64,000 nucleotides of DNA from Nostocoides sp. GTDB lineage: Bacteria; Actinomycetota; Actinomycetes; Actinomycetales; Dermatophilaceae. Both the position numbers and the translations under genes were made by a program. The stretch spans positions 74,243 through 138,242 of the forward strand of contig JADJEA010000026.1 of the NCBI GenBank assembly GCA_016702415.1, read 5' to 3'. A model generated the notes under the pieces. That model made no database searches, was not told the DNA's origin, and saw only the letters and a list, made by a program, of their open reading frames with translations. Below, piece by piece: positions 28,471-35,984 of this stretch; within the stretch, counting starts at the first letter, position 1; every line of letters starts with the position of its first letter.

Positions 28471-29655
28471 TTGTCCACATCCATTCGACGCCTCACGACG
28501 TTCGCGGTCGCCCTGACCGCCATGACGACCGTCGCCGCGTGCGCCCCCTCGTCCAAGTCGAGTTCGTCGACCACCAGCACGACCAGCGCTTCCGGATCCG
28601 AGACGTCCGGCGCGTCATCCAGCACGGCAGCGGGCGGCGGTGACGCGGCCACGGCGGCGTCGGCGCAGGACCTCGGGGGGATGGACGCGTTGGTCGCCGC
28701 CGCCAAGAAGGAAGGCGAGCTCAACGTCATCGCGCTGCCCCCGGACTGGGCGAACTACGGGGAGATCATCACCAAGTTCAGCGAGAAGTACGGCATCAAG
28801 GTCAGTAGCGACCAGCCGGATGCCTCCAGCGCCGACGAGATCACCGCGGCCACCAACCTCAAGGGCCAGTCCAAGGCTCCCGACGTCTTCGACCTGGGGG
28901 CCGCGGTCGCCTCCGCCAACACCGGCATGTTCGCCCCCTACAAGGTGACGACCTGGGCCGACATCCCCGACACCCTCAAGGACGCCAACGGGACGTGGGT
29001 CAACGACTACGGCGGGTTCATGTCGGTCGGCTACGACTCTTCTGTCGTGCCGGCCCCGACGACCATCGATGACCTCCTCGGCGACAAGTTCAAGGGCAAG
29101 GTCGCCCTCAACGGCGACCCGACCAAGGCGGGGGCTGCGTTCGCGGGCGTCCAAATGGTGTCCCTCGCCAAGGGCGGAACCGCCGGTGACATCGCCAAGG
29201 GTGTCGACTGGTTCAAGCAGCTCAAGGCCGCGGGCAACTTCCTGCCCGTCGACCCGACCCCGGCCACCATCGAGTCCGGCGACACCCCCGTCGTGTTCGA
29301 CTGGGACTACCTCAACGTCGCCGCCGGCAAGAATGTCGACACCTGGAAGGTCTGGGTGCCCGACGGAGTCGCCCTCGCGGGCTACTACGTCCAGGCGATC
29401 AACAAGGACGCCCCGCACCCGGCCGCCGCACGGCTGTGGCAGGAGTTCCTCTACTCCGACGAGGGCCAGAACCTCTGGCTCAAGGGCGGCGCGCGGCCGG
29501 TGCGCATGGAGGCCATGACCACCGCCGGGACGATCGACAAGGCCCTGGCCGACGCCCTCCCGAAGGTCACGGGAACGACCACCGTCCCGACGGCCGAGGA
29601 TGTCACCAAGGCGACGGAGTATCTGACCGCCAACTGGGCCAAGGCCGTTGGCTGA
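28471..29655 (+). CDS. ABC importer substrate-binding lipoprotein (polyamine/iron-type family)
   Basis: A 394-residue lipoprotein. TTG 28471 is chosen because GGAGG ends 5 bases before it and it is followed by a clean signal peptide with lipobox VAAC. A Ser/Thr-rich linker (residues ~30-60) precedes a type II periplasmic-binding fold (AAKKEGELNVIALPPDWANY, then FDLGAAVASANTGMFAPYKV). The family serves putrescine/spermidine, Fe3+, thiamine or phosphonates. The permeases and ATPase downstream are of the PotBCA type, which favours a polyamine or similar substrate, but sequence alone does not decide. Confidence 0.88.
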   Translation: MSTSIRRLTTFAVALTAMTTVAACAPSSKSSSSTTSTTSASGSETSGASSSTAAGGGDAATAASAQDLGGMDALVAAAKKEGELNVIALPPDWANYGEIITKFSEKYGIKVSSDQPDASSADEITAATNLKGQSKAPDVFDLGAAVASANTGMFAPYKVTTWADIPDTLKDANGTWVNDYGGFMSVGYDSSVVPAPTTIDDLLGDKFKGKVALNGDPTKAGAAFAGVQMVSLAKGGTAGDIAKGVDWFKQLKAAGNFLPVDPTPATIESGDTPVVFDWDYLNVAAGKNVDTWKVWVPDGVALAGYYVQAINKDAPHPAAARLWQEFLYSDEGQNLWLKGGARPVRMEAMTTAGTIDKALADALPKVTGTTTVPTAEDVTKATEYLTANWAKAVG

Positions 29656-30538
29656 CGCGACGGTGCCCCGTCCGCGGAGGGCGCTCGGCGGCATACGTCC
29701 GTCGGGCGCCCTCGCGGGCGTCGTGCCCTTCTTCGTCTACACGACGGTCTTCCTCGTCATCCCGACGATCGTCGTCGTCGTCGCGGCCTTCGTCAGCGAG
29801 GGACGGCCCACCCTTGGCAATGTCCGTGCCCTCGGGAATGCGAACTTCCTGACGGCGATGCGCCAGTCGATCATCCTGTCCGCCGCGACCGCGCTCATCG
29901 GCGCCGTCGTCGGTGCCATTTTGGCGTATGCCGTGAGCACCGCCCGCCCCGACGGCATCCTCAAGCGGTTCGTCACCTCCCTGTGCGGGGTTCTCGCGCA
30001 GTTCGGCGGCGTCGCGCTCGCCTTCGCGTTCATCGCGAGTTTCGGCGCCCAGGGGATGATCAGCGCCTGGCTCAAGAAGGCGGGGATGGCCCCGAGTTCG
30101 ACCCTGTGGCTCTACGAGTGGAACAAGGGCGTCCTGCTCGTCTATCTCTACTTCCAGATCCCGCTGATGCTCATCGTCTTCCTCCCGGCGGTCGAAGGGC
30201 TGCGACCCCAGTGGCGCGAGGCGACCGAGACGCTCGGTGGGACAACGTGGACCTATTGGCGGCGGGTGGCGATGCCGATCCTCTTCCCGTCGTTCGTCGG
30301 GGCCACCCTGTTGCTGTTCACCAACGCGTTCAGCGCGTATGCCACGGCGGCCGCGCTCGTCTCGCAGGCCCAGCCTCTGGTCCCCCTCCAGATCGCCGGC
30401 ACGTTCACCAGTGAAACCGTTCTCGGACAAGCGAATATCGGCAAGGCGATGGCGCTGGCGATGGTGGTCGTCGTCGCGATCGTCATGGCGATCTACACCT
30501 GGCTCGACAAGCGCTCGTCGAAATGGCTGGTCCGATGA
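29648..30538 (+). CDS. ABC importer permease, PotB-like
   Basis: A 296-residue permease with about six membrane helices and the cytoplasmic EAA loop near residue 190 (REATETLGGTTWTYWRRVAM), which docks the ATPase. The TTG at 29648 overlaps the binding-protein stop by 8 bases; GTG 29663 is an in-frame alternative. It is the first of two permeases of one importer and overlaps the second by ATGA. Confidence 0.88.
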   Translation: MADATVPRPRRALGGIRPSGALAGVVPFFVYTTVFLVIPTIVVVVAAFVSEGRPTLGNVRALGNANFLTAMRQSIILSAATALIGAVVGAILAYAVSTARPDGILKRFVTSLCGVLAQFGGVALAFAFIASFGAQGMISAWLKKAGMAPSSTLWLYEWNKGVLLVYLYFQIPLMLIVFLPAVEGLRPQWREATETLGGTTWTYWRRVAMPILFPSFVGATLLLFTNAFSAYATAAALVSQAQPLVPLQIAGTFTSETVLGQANIGKAMALAMVVVVAIVMAIYTWLDKRSSKWLVR

Positions 30539-31407
30539 GCCAGCGAGCGGCCTTCCGGCGCAAGCAGACGCTCTTCCGGTGGGTGACCGTCACCGCGGTC
30601 CTCGCGTTCTTCGTCCTTCCCCTGCTCGGCATGCTCGACTTCACGACGAAGGTCCGCCGTGGCGGGCGGACGCTGGCGACATGGCGGACCCTCAGCCACG
30701 TCTCCGAGATTTCCACGCGCTATCCCGCCCTCAAGGAGGGGTTCCTCGCCTCGCTCGGGTTGTGCGTCATCACGGTCGTGCTCATGTTGGCGCTCCTGGT
30801 CCCGACGATGACGTGGGTGCGCCTGCGACTGCCCGGGCTCTCCCGGACGGTGGAGTTCATCTGCCTGCTGCCGCTGACCGTGCCGGCCATCGTCCTGGTC
30901 GTCGGGTTGGTCCCGGTCTATGCGTGGGTCTTCTATCTCTTCAACGAGTCCACCCTCTGGCTCGCCCTGGCGTATGTCGTGTTGGTCCTGCCGTATGCCT
31001 ACCGCGCCCTCGACGCCGGGCTGAGGGCGATCGACGTCAAGACCCTTTCGGAGGCGGCGCGCTCCCTTGGGGCGTCGTGGTTCACCGTCATGTGGCGGAT
31101 CGTCCTGCCGAACCTGCGGACCGCCGTGCTGTCGGCCTCCTTCCTCTCGGTCGCGCTGGTGCTGGGCGAGTTCACCATCGCCAACCTCTTCTCGCGACGC
31201 AACCTCCAGGTGGCGATGTATCAGCTCGGTAAGTCGGACGCCAAGATCTCCGTCGCCGTCGGGTTGGTCTCCCTCGTGTTCGCCTTCGTCGTCCTGTTCG
31301 CCATGTCCTTCGTCGGGAGCGGGCGCGGTGGGCGCCGAGCCCGGCGTGCCGCCGCCCCCGCGATCCCCGCAGCGTCCCCCGCCGCGGCTGCCGCCAAGGA
31401 GTCCTGA
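30535..31407 (+). CDS. ABC importer permease, PotC-like
   Basis: A ~290-residue permease with six predicted helices and the EAA loop LSEAARSLGASWFTVMWRIV near residue 175. I chose ATG 30535, which makes the usual ATGA overlap with the previous gene; an in-frame ATG 12 bases earlier is possible. The C-terminus is an Ala/Pro-rich tail. It pairs with the PotB-like protein to form the channel. Confidence 0.88.
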   Translation: MSQRAAFRRKQTLFRWVTVTAVLAFFVLPLLGMLDFTTKVRRGGRTLATWRTLSHVSEISTRYPALKEGFLASLGLCVITVVLMLALLVPTMTWVRLRLPGLSRTVEFICLLPLTVPAIVLVVGLVPVYAWVFYLFNESTLWLALAYVVLVLPYAYRALDAGLRAIDVKTLSEAARSLGASWFTVMWRIVLPNLRTAVLSASFLSVALVLGEFTIANLFSRRNLQVAMYQLGKSDAKISVAVGLVSLVFAFVVLFAMSFVGSGRGGRRARRAAAPAIPAASPAAAAAKES

Positions 31408-32466
31408 GTGACCGTCGCCTCCCCCAATGCCGCTCGCGGCGTCGCCGTCGAGCTGATCGGACTGCGCCGCACATATGGCACGGTCAACGCCCTCGACAGC
31501 TTTGACCTCCACCTCGCCCCGGGCGAGTTCGTCGCCCTCCTGGGGCCGTCCGGGTGCGGCAAGACGACCGCGTTGCGCTGCCTCGCCGGCCTGGAGGACC
31601 CCGACGCGGGCCGCATCACCATCGGCGGGCGGGATGTCACCGCCCTCCCGACCAACAAACGCGACCTCGGCATGGTGTTTCAGGCCTATTCGCTCTTTCC
31701 GCACATGACCGCTCGCCAGAATGTCGAGTTCGGGTTGGAAATGCGCAGGCAGGACAAGGCGACTCGTGCCAAGCGGGCTGGCGACATGCTCGATCTGGTG
31801 GGGCTGTCGACCCAGGCCGACCGCTACGCCCACCAGATGTCCGGCGGGCAACAACAGCGCGTCGCCCTGGCCCGGGCCCTGGCCATCTCGCCGCAGGTCC
31901 TCCTCCTCGATGAGCCGCTCAGCGCCCTCGATGCGAAGGTCCGCACCCAGTTGCGGGATGAGATCCGGCGCATCCAGCTCGAGGTCGGCACAACCACCCT
32001 CTTCGTCACTCACGACCAGGAGGAGGCGCTCGCCGTCGCCGACCGGGTGGGGGTCATGCGCGCGGGCAAGCTTGAGCAGTTGGCGGCGCCCCTGGAGTTG
32101 TATGCCCGTCCCGCCTCCGCTTTCGTCGCCGACTTCATCGGCCTCACCAACCGGCTGCGCGGGCGGGCCACCGGTGACCGCGCCGAGATCCTCGGTGGGT
32201 CCGTTCCCCTCCTGCCGGGGTCGGGCTCGGGCGATGTCGAGGTCCTGATCCGCCCCGAGCACATCGACGTCACTCCCGACGCGGACGGCAACGCCTCAGT
32301 GCTCAGCGCGAGCTTCCTCGGCGCCCACGGCCGAGTCACGGCGACGACCGACGCCGGGGAGCAGGTGCTGGTCCAGGTGCCGAGCGCATCCCTGCCCGAC
32401 TTCAGCCCCGGCCAACGGGTGCGCCTCACCCCCCGCGGCGACGCCGCCCTGGCCGTCGCGCTCTGA
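31408..32466 (+). CDS. ABC importer ATP-binding protein, PotA-like
   Basis: A 352-residue ATPase starting at GTG directly after the permease stop. Walker A LLGPSGCGKTTALR is near residue 46, the signature MSGGQQQRVALARAL near 143, Walker B LLLDEPLSALD near 165, and the switch His in LFVTHDQEEAL near 198. A C-terminal TOBE-like domain (about 240-350) has IRPEHIDV. It powers the importer encoded by the three genes before it. The operon ends just before the poly-G tract. Confidence 0.93.
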   Translation: MTVASPNAARGVAVELIGLRRTYGTVNALDSFDLHLAPGEFVALLGPSGCGKTTALRCLAGLEDPDAGRITIGGRDVTALPTNKRDLGMVFQAYSLFPHMTARQNVEFGLEMRRQDKATRAKRAGDMLDLVGLSTQADRYAHQMSGGQQQRVALARALAISPQVLLLDEPLSALDAKVRTQLRDEIRRIQLEVGTTTLFVTHDQEEALAVADRVGVMRAGKLEQLAAPLELYARPASAFVADFIGLTNRLRGRATGDRAEILGGSVPLLPGSGSGDVEVLIRPEHIDVTPDADGNASVLSASFLGAHGRVTATTDAGEQVLVQVPSASLPDFSPGQRVRLTPRGDAALAVAL

Positions 32467-32499
32467 CGCCCCGCCGGGCTCACCGGGTTTCGCTCAACA

Positions 32500-32549
32500 G
32501 GGGGGGGGGGGGGGGGGGGGGCGGGGGGGGGGGGGCGGGGGCGGGGGGG
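32500..32549. repeat. Poly-G tract, 47 G in 50 bases
   Basis: A run of 22 G (32500-32521), then runs of 13, 5 and 7 G separated by single C. It lies 33 bases after the ABC operon stop and about 190 bases before pnp. Such a tract can form G-quadruplexes, vary in length by slippage and stall polymerases. Its true length may be wrong in the assembly. Confidence 0.9.
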
Positions 32550-32550
32550 A

Positions 32551-32661
32551 CTTGAGCACCCGCCGACTTGAGCACGCCAGACATGGCGTGCTCAAGTCGA
32601 CACCGCGTGCTCAAGTTGCGGGAACCCGGGTTCGGGTGCGATTCGGCGTGCTCAAGTTGCG
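32551..32661. repeat. CTTGAGCAC / GTGCTCAAG repeat cluster with a perfect 15-bp hairpin
   Basis: Five copies of CTTGAGCAC or its complement lie within 111 bases: near 32551, 32567, 32589, 32608 and 32649. Copies two and three form a perfect 15-bp inverted repeat, GACTTGAGCACGCCA at 32565-32579 and its complement at 32584-32598, with a 4-base loop. A 12-base palindrome, GAACCCGGGTTC, follows near 32622. The hairpin could end transcription of the ABC operon; the array itself looks like an intergenic repeat element. Confidence 0.82.
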
Positions 32662-32742
32662 ATTTCCGGGCTCAGGCTGTGATTTCCGAGACCCAGCCTG
32701 TATGCCGACCCCACGGCACCCGGCCGGGCTACCCTGGCGCCT

Positions 32743-33570
32743 GTGACGGACTCCCCACTCGACGCGCCCGGCACCGACCCCTTCGAGATCGCCCGAGAGG
32801 CGGCAGCGGTCATCGCCGAGCGCTCCGGCGCGCCCACCCACGACATCGCCCTCGTCCTCGGCTCCGGGTGGGGGGAGACCGCAGACCGGATCGGTGAGAC
32901 CTGCGCGTCGATCGACAACACCGACGTCCCGGGCTTCGCCAAGGCCGCGGTGGTAGGACACAGCGGGACGATGCGTTCCGTCGCCATCGGCGACTCCGGC
33001 CGGCGGGCGCTGGTGTTCGGCACGCGTACCCACTTCTACGAGGGCCGCGGGGTCCGCGCCGTGGTCCATGGGGTCCGAACCGCCGCGGCGGCCGGGTGCC
33101 GCGCCGTCGTCCTGACCAACGGCTGCGGCGGCCTGCGCCCCGAATGGGCTCCCGGCACGGCCGTCCTCATCCGCGACCACATCAATCTCACGGCGGCTTC
33201 ACCGCTGGAGGGGGCCACCTTCATCGACCTGACCGACCTCTACTCCCCGCGTCTGCGCGCCCTGGCCAAAGAGATCGACCCGACCCTCGACGAGGGAGTT
33301 TATGTCCAGTTCCGGGGGCCTCACTACGAGACCCCAGCCGAAGTGAAGTTCGCCGCCACCATCGGCGGCGATCTCGTCGGCATGTCCACCACTCTCGAAG
33401 CCATCGCCGCCCGTCAGGCCGGCCTGGAGATCCTCGGCATCTCCCTCGTCACCAATCCCGCCGCGGGGATCTCGCCGGTCCCCCTCTCCCACGAGGAAGT
33501 CGTCGAGGCCGGCGCCGCCGCGGCGGGCCGCTGCGGCGATCTCCTCGCCCGCATCGTCGCCCGCATCTGA
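32743..33570 (+). CDS. Purine-nucleoside phosphorylase
   Basis: A 275-residue family-2 (trimeric) PNP that splits purine nucleosides with phosphate to the base and (deoxy)ribose 1-phosphate. Motifs are VLGSGWGET near 39, VVGHSGTM near 69, FGTRTHFYEG near 92, TNGCGGLRPEW, FRGPHYETPAEVKF, GMSTTLEAIAAR and SLVTNPAAG. The Asn in the last motif favours 6-oxopurines (inosine, guanosine). GTG 32743 is the start. It opens the nucleoside salvage block and lies 111 bases after the hairpin repeats. Confidence 0.94.
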   Translation: MTDSPLDAPGTDPFEIAREAAAVIAERSGAPTHDIALVLGSGWGETADRIGETCASIDNTDVPGFAKAAVVGHSGTMRSVAIGDSGRRALVFGTRTHFYEGRGVRAVVHGVRTAAAAGCRAVVLTNGCGGLRPEWAPGTAVLIRDHINLTAASPLEGATFIDLTDLYSPRLRALAKEIDPTLDEGVYVQFRGPHYETPAEVKFAATIGGDLVGMSTTLEAIAARQAGLEILGISLVTNPAAGISPVPLSHEEVVEAGAAAAGRCGDLLARIVARI

Positions 33571-33666
33571 CTCCCGACACCCAGGACCTGACGCGCGCGC
33601 ACCGCCCGGACCGCCCCTCCCCCGAGCGCCCGCGCACCCACGGCCAGAGCCGAACCCCGCGCCGCC

Positions 33667-34029
33667 TCACTGCCCGTACGACTCGCGGAGATCGCGATAC
33701 AGGATCTCGTTGACCCGACGCCGGTAGTGCCCGACCACCGAGGCGTCATCGACCTCCTCCGGCGACTCGATCGTGAACCGGAGCCGGGTCTCCGGCCCGG
33801 ACGGAAGGCACTCGAGAACGATCCGCACCCGAGGCCGCGCGGGCCACAGGGACGACCACACCACTTCGCGTGGTTCGTGGCTGCGCAGGACCCGCGGCTC
33901 GACCTCGTCGGGGCCCAGCCGCAGCCAGGCGCGGACCCCGAAGGCGCGTCTTTCGACCAGGTCGGCCCAGACGACGGGAGGGGGCGCCGGCAGCCGCCGG
34001 ACCCGCTGGCCTAGAACGTGCCAATTCAC
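33667..34029 (-). CDS. Small SRPBCC-like (START/polyketide cyclase fold) protein
   Basis: A 120-residue protein starting at GTG 34029 with a GGGAG site upstream. The pattern of alternating strands (FGVRAWLRLGPDEVEPRVLR, RVRIVLECLPSGPETRLRFT) and a C-terminal helix (VGHYRRRVNEILYRDLRESY) resembles the SRPBCC lipid or ligand-binding fold. Family and ligand are uncertain. It is divergent from the sugar mutase and convergent with pnp. Confidence 0.6.
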   Translation of the reverse strand: MNWHVLGQRVRRLPAPPPVVWADLVERRAFGVRAWLRLGPDEVEPRVLRSHEPREVVWSSLWPARPRVRIVLECLPSGPETRLRFTIESPEEVDDASVVGHYRRRVNEILYRDLRESYGQ

Positions 34030-34141
34030 AGCGTGATTCTCCCTCGGTTCGTGCCCGCGAGCGTGCATAAGGGCGTAAAGTCGCGCCGATGCGCCGCGGG
34101 GATCGGCGCATGTCCTGCACGTCTCGAGGAGCCCGGTCCGT
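34030..34141. promoter_or_regulatory. Divergent promoter region upstream of the sugar phosphomutase
   Basis: A 112-base gap between divergently read genes, so it must supply leftward and rightward promoters. I see no clear consensus hexamers. A GAGGAG site near 34126 serves the mutase ATG at 34142, which itself lies in a copy of the iterated heptamer. Confidence 0.35.
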
Positions 34142-35869
34142 ATGCCGCACCACCCCCCACCCGCTGTCCACCCCCTCCTCGACCAGGCGCGCCGGTGGGC
34201 GGCCGACGACCCCGATCCCGAGACTGTGACCCAGCTGACCGGCATCATCGCCGCGGTCGAGGCCGGCGACGAGGCCGCTGCCGCCGATCTGGCGGACCGA
34301 TTCGCTGGCTTCCTCGAGTTCGGGACCGCGGGACTTCGCGGCGCCCTCGGTGCCGGCCCGAACCGGATGAACCGCGCGGTGGTCATCCGCGCGGCGGCGG
34401 GATTGACGGCATACCTGAAAACCGTCTCCGACCAACCGACCGTCGTCATCGGGTACGACGCCCGGACCAACTCCGACGTCTTCGCCCGCGACACCGCTGC
34501 CGTGGTCGTCGGTGCCGGCGGCCAGGCCTATCTCCTGCCCGAGCCGCTGCCCACGCCCCTGCTGGCGTATGCCGTCCGCTACCTCGCCGTCGACGCCGGC
34601 GTCATGGTCACCGCCAGCCACAACCCGCCGCAGGACAACGGCTACAAGGTCTATGTCGCCGACGGGTCCCAGATCGTCCCGCCCGTGGACGGGCTCATCG
34701 CCGCGGAGATCGCCAAGATCGGCACCGTCGCCGACGTCCCGCGCGCCGAGTCGGGATGGGAGACCCTCGACGACCAGGTGTATGCCGACTATCTCGCCGA
34801 CACGCTGAGCGCCCTCAACCCCGACGCGGAGCCCCTGCCGCCGGAGGGCAGCACGGAGCAGAGCACGCCAGCCAGCGGTCCCCGCGATGTCGTCGTCGTC
34901 CATACCGCCCTCCACGGGGTCGGCTCCCGGACCCTGCGGGATGCCTTCGCCGCCAACGGGTTCCCCGCGCCCATCCCGGTCGCGGCCCAGGCCGAACCCG
35001 ACCCCGCGTTCCCGACCGTGACCTTCCCCAACCCCGAGGAACCGGGGGCGATGGACTTGGCCATCGAGTTGGCCGAGCAGACCGGCCCCGACCTCGTCAT
35101 CGCCAATGACCCGGATGCCGACCGCTGCGCGGCGGCAATCCCCGGACCGGGCGGCTGGCGGATGCTGCGCGGAGACGAATTGGGCGCCCTCCTCGGCGCC
35201 CACCTGCTCGCCCGCGGCGTCCCCGAGGGCGCCACCTTCGCCAACTCCATCGTCAGCTCCCGGCTGCTCGCCGCGATGTGCCGAGCGGCCGGCGTCCCCC
35301 ACGAGGAAACCCTCACCGGCTTCAAGTGGATCTCCCGAGTCCCCGGGCTCGCCTACGGATACGAGGAGGCGCTCGGCTACTGCGTCGCCCCCGACCTGGT
35401 CCGCGACAAGGACGGGATCACCGCCGCGCTGCTGCTGGCCGAGCTCGCCGCGGCGCGCAAGGCCGCCGGCTCGGACCTCCAGGCCGTCCTCGATGACCTG
35501 GCCCGCGCCCACGGCGTCCACGCGACCGACGCCTTCTCCGTCCGCGTCGACGACCTGTCGATCATCGCCCGGATCATGACCCGGCTGCGGGCCACCCCGC
35601 CGACCGAGGTCGCGGGAACCCCCGTCTCCCGGACCGACGACCTCGCCCGCGGCGACGGTGGCCTGCCCCCGACCGAGGGATTGCGCTATGTGCTTGCGGA
35701 GGATTCCCGGATCATCGTCCGGCCCTCGGGGACCGAGCCCAAGCTCAAGATCTACCTCGAGGTCATCGAGCCCGTCTCCGCCCCCGACGACCTCACGGAC
35801 GCCCGGGCCCGGGCGGCGGACCGGTTGCGCGGCATCCGAACGGCCATGGAGTCCCTGACCGCTCCCTGA
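34142..35869 (+). CDS. Phosphosugar mutase (phosphopentomutase/phosphoglucomutase group)
   Basis: A 575-residue alpha-D-phosphohexomutase. The opening is GTAGLRGALGAGPNRMNRAV near residue 60, the phosphoserine loop VMVTASHNPPQDNGYKVYV near 155, the Mg loop ANDPDADRCAAA near 322, the sugar loop GFKWISRVPG near 390, and the phosphate loop RPSGTEPKLKIYLE near 530. Proteins of this length and type convert ribose 1-phosphate to ribose 5-phosphate or glucose phosphates. Its place between PNP and deoC argues that it handles pentose phosphate from nucleosides. Confidence 0.92.
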   Translation: MPHHPPPAVHPLLDQARRWAADDPDPETVTQLTGIIAAVEAGDEAAAADLADRFAGFLEFGTAGLRGALGAGPNRMNRAVVIRAAAGLTAYLKTVSDQPTVVIGYDARTNSDVFARDTAAVVVGAGGQAYLLPEPLPTPLLAYAVRYLAVDAGVMVTASHNPPQDNGYKVYVADGSQIVPPVDGLIAAEIAKIGTVADVPRAESGWETLDDQVYADYLADTLSALNPDAEPLPPEGSTEQSTPASGPRDVVVVHTALHGVGSRTLRDAFAANGFPAPIPVAAQAEPDPAFPTVTFPNPEEPGAMDLAIELAEQTGPDLVIANDPDADRCAAAIPGPGGWRMLRGDELGALLGAHLLARGVPEGATFANSIVSSRLLAAMCRAAGVPHEETLTGFKWISRVPGLAYGYEEALGYCVAPDLVRDKDGITAALLLAELAAARKAAGSDLQAVLDDLARAHGVHATDAFSVRVDDLSIIARIMTRLRATPPTEVAGTPVSRTDDLARGDGGLPPTEGLRYVLAEDSRIIVRPSGTEPKLKIYLEVIEPVSAPDDLTDARARAADRLRGIRTAMESLTAP

Positions 35870-35984
35870 CCCCCCGCGGGTTTGGCAATCCACCCCGAAG
35901 TAAGGCTCGACATACTCGGTATATCCGTGCAAAGATCCGGCCCGGGGGGATTCCCCTCACGCGACGACGCGACGGGAGTGGGGC

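Noticed and set aside
32551..32661. CRISPR array
   Set aside because: The repeats are only 9-15 bp, occur in both orientations and have no regular spacers.
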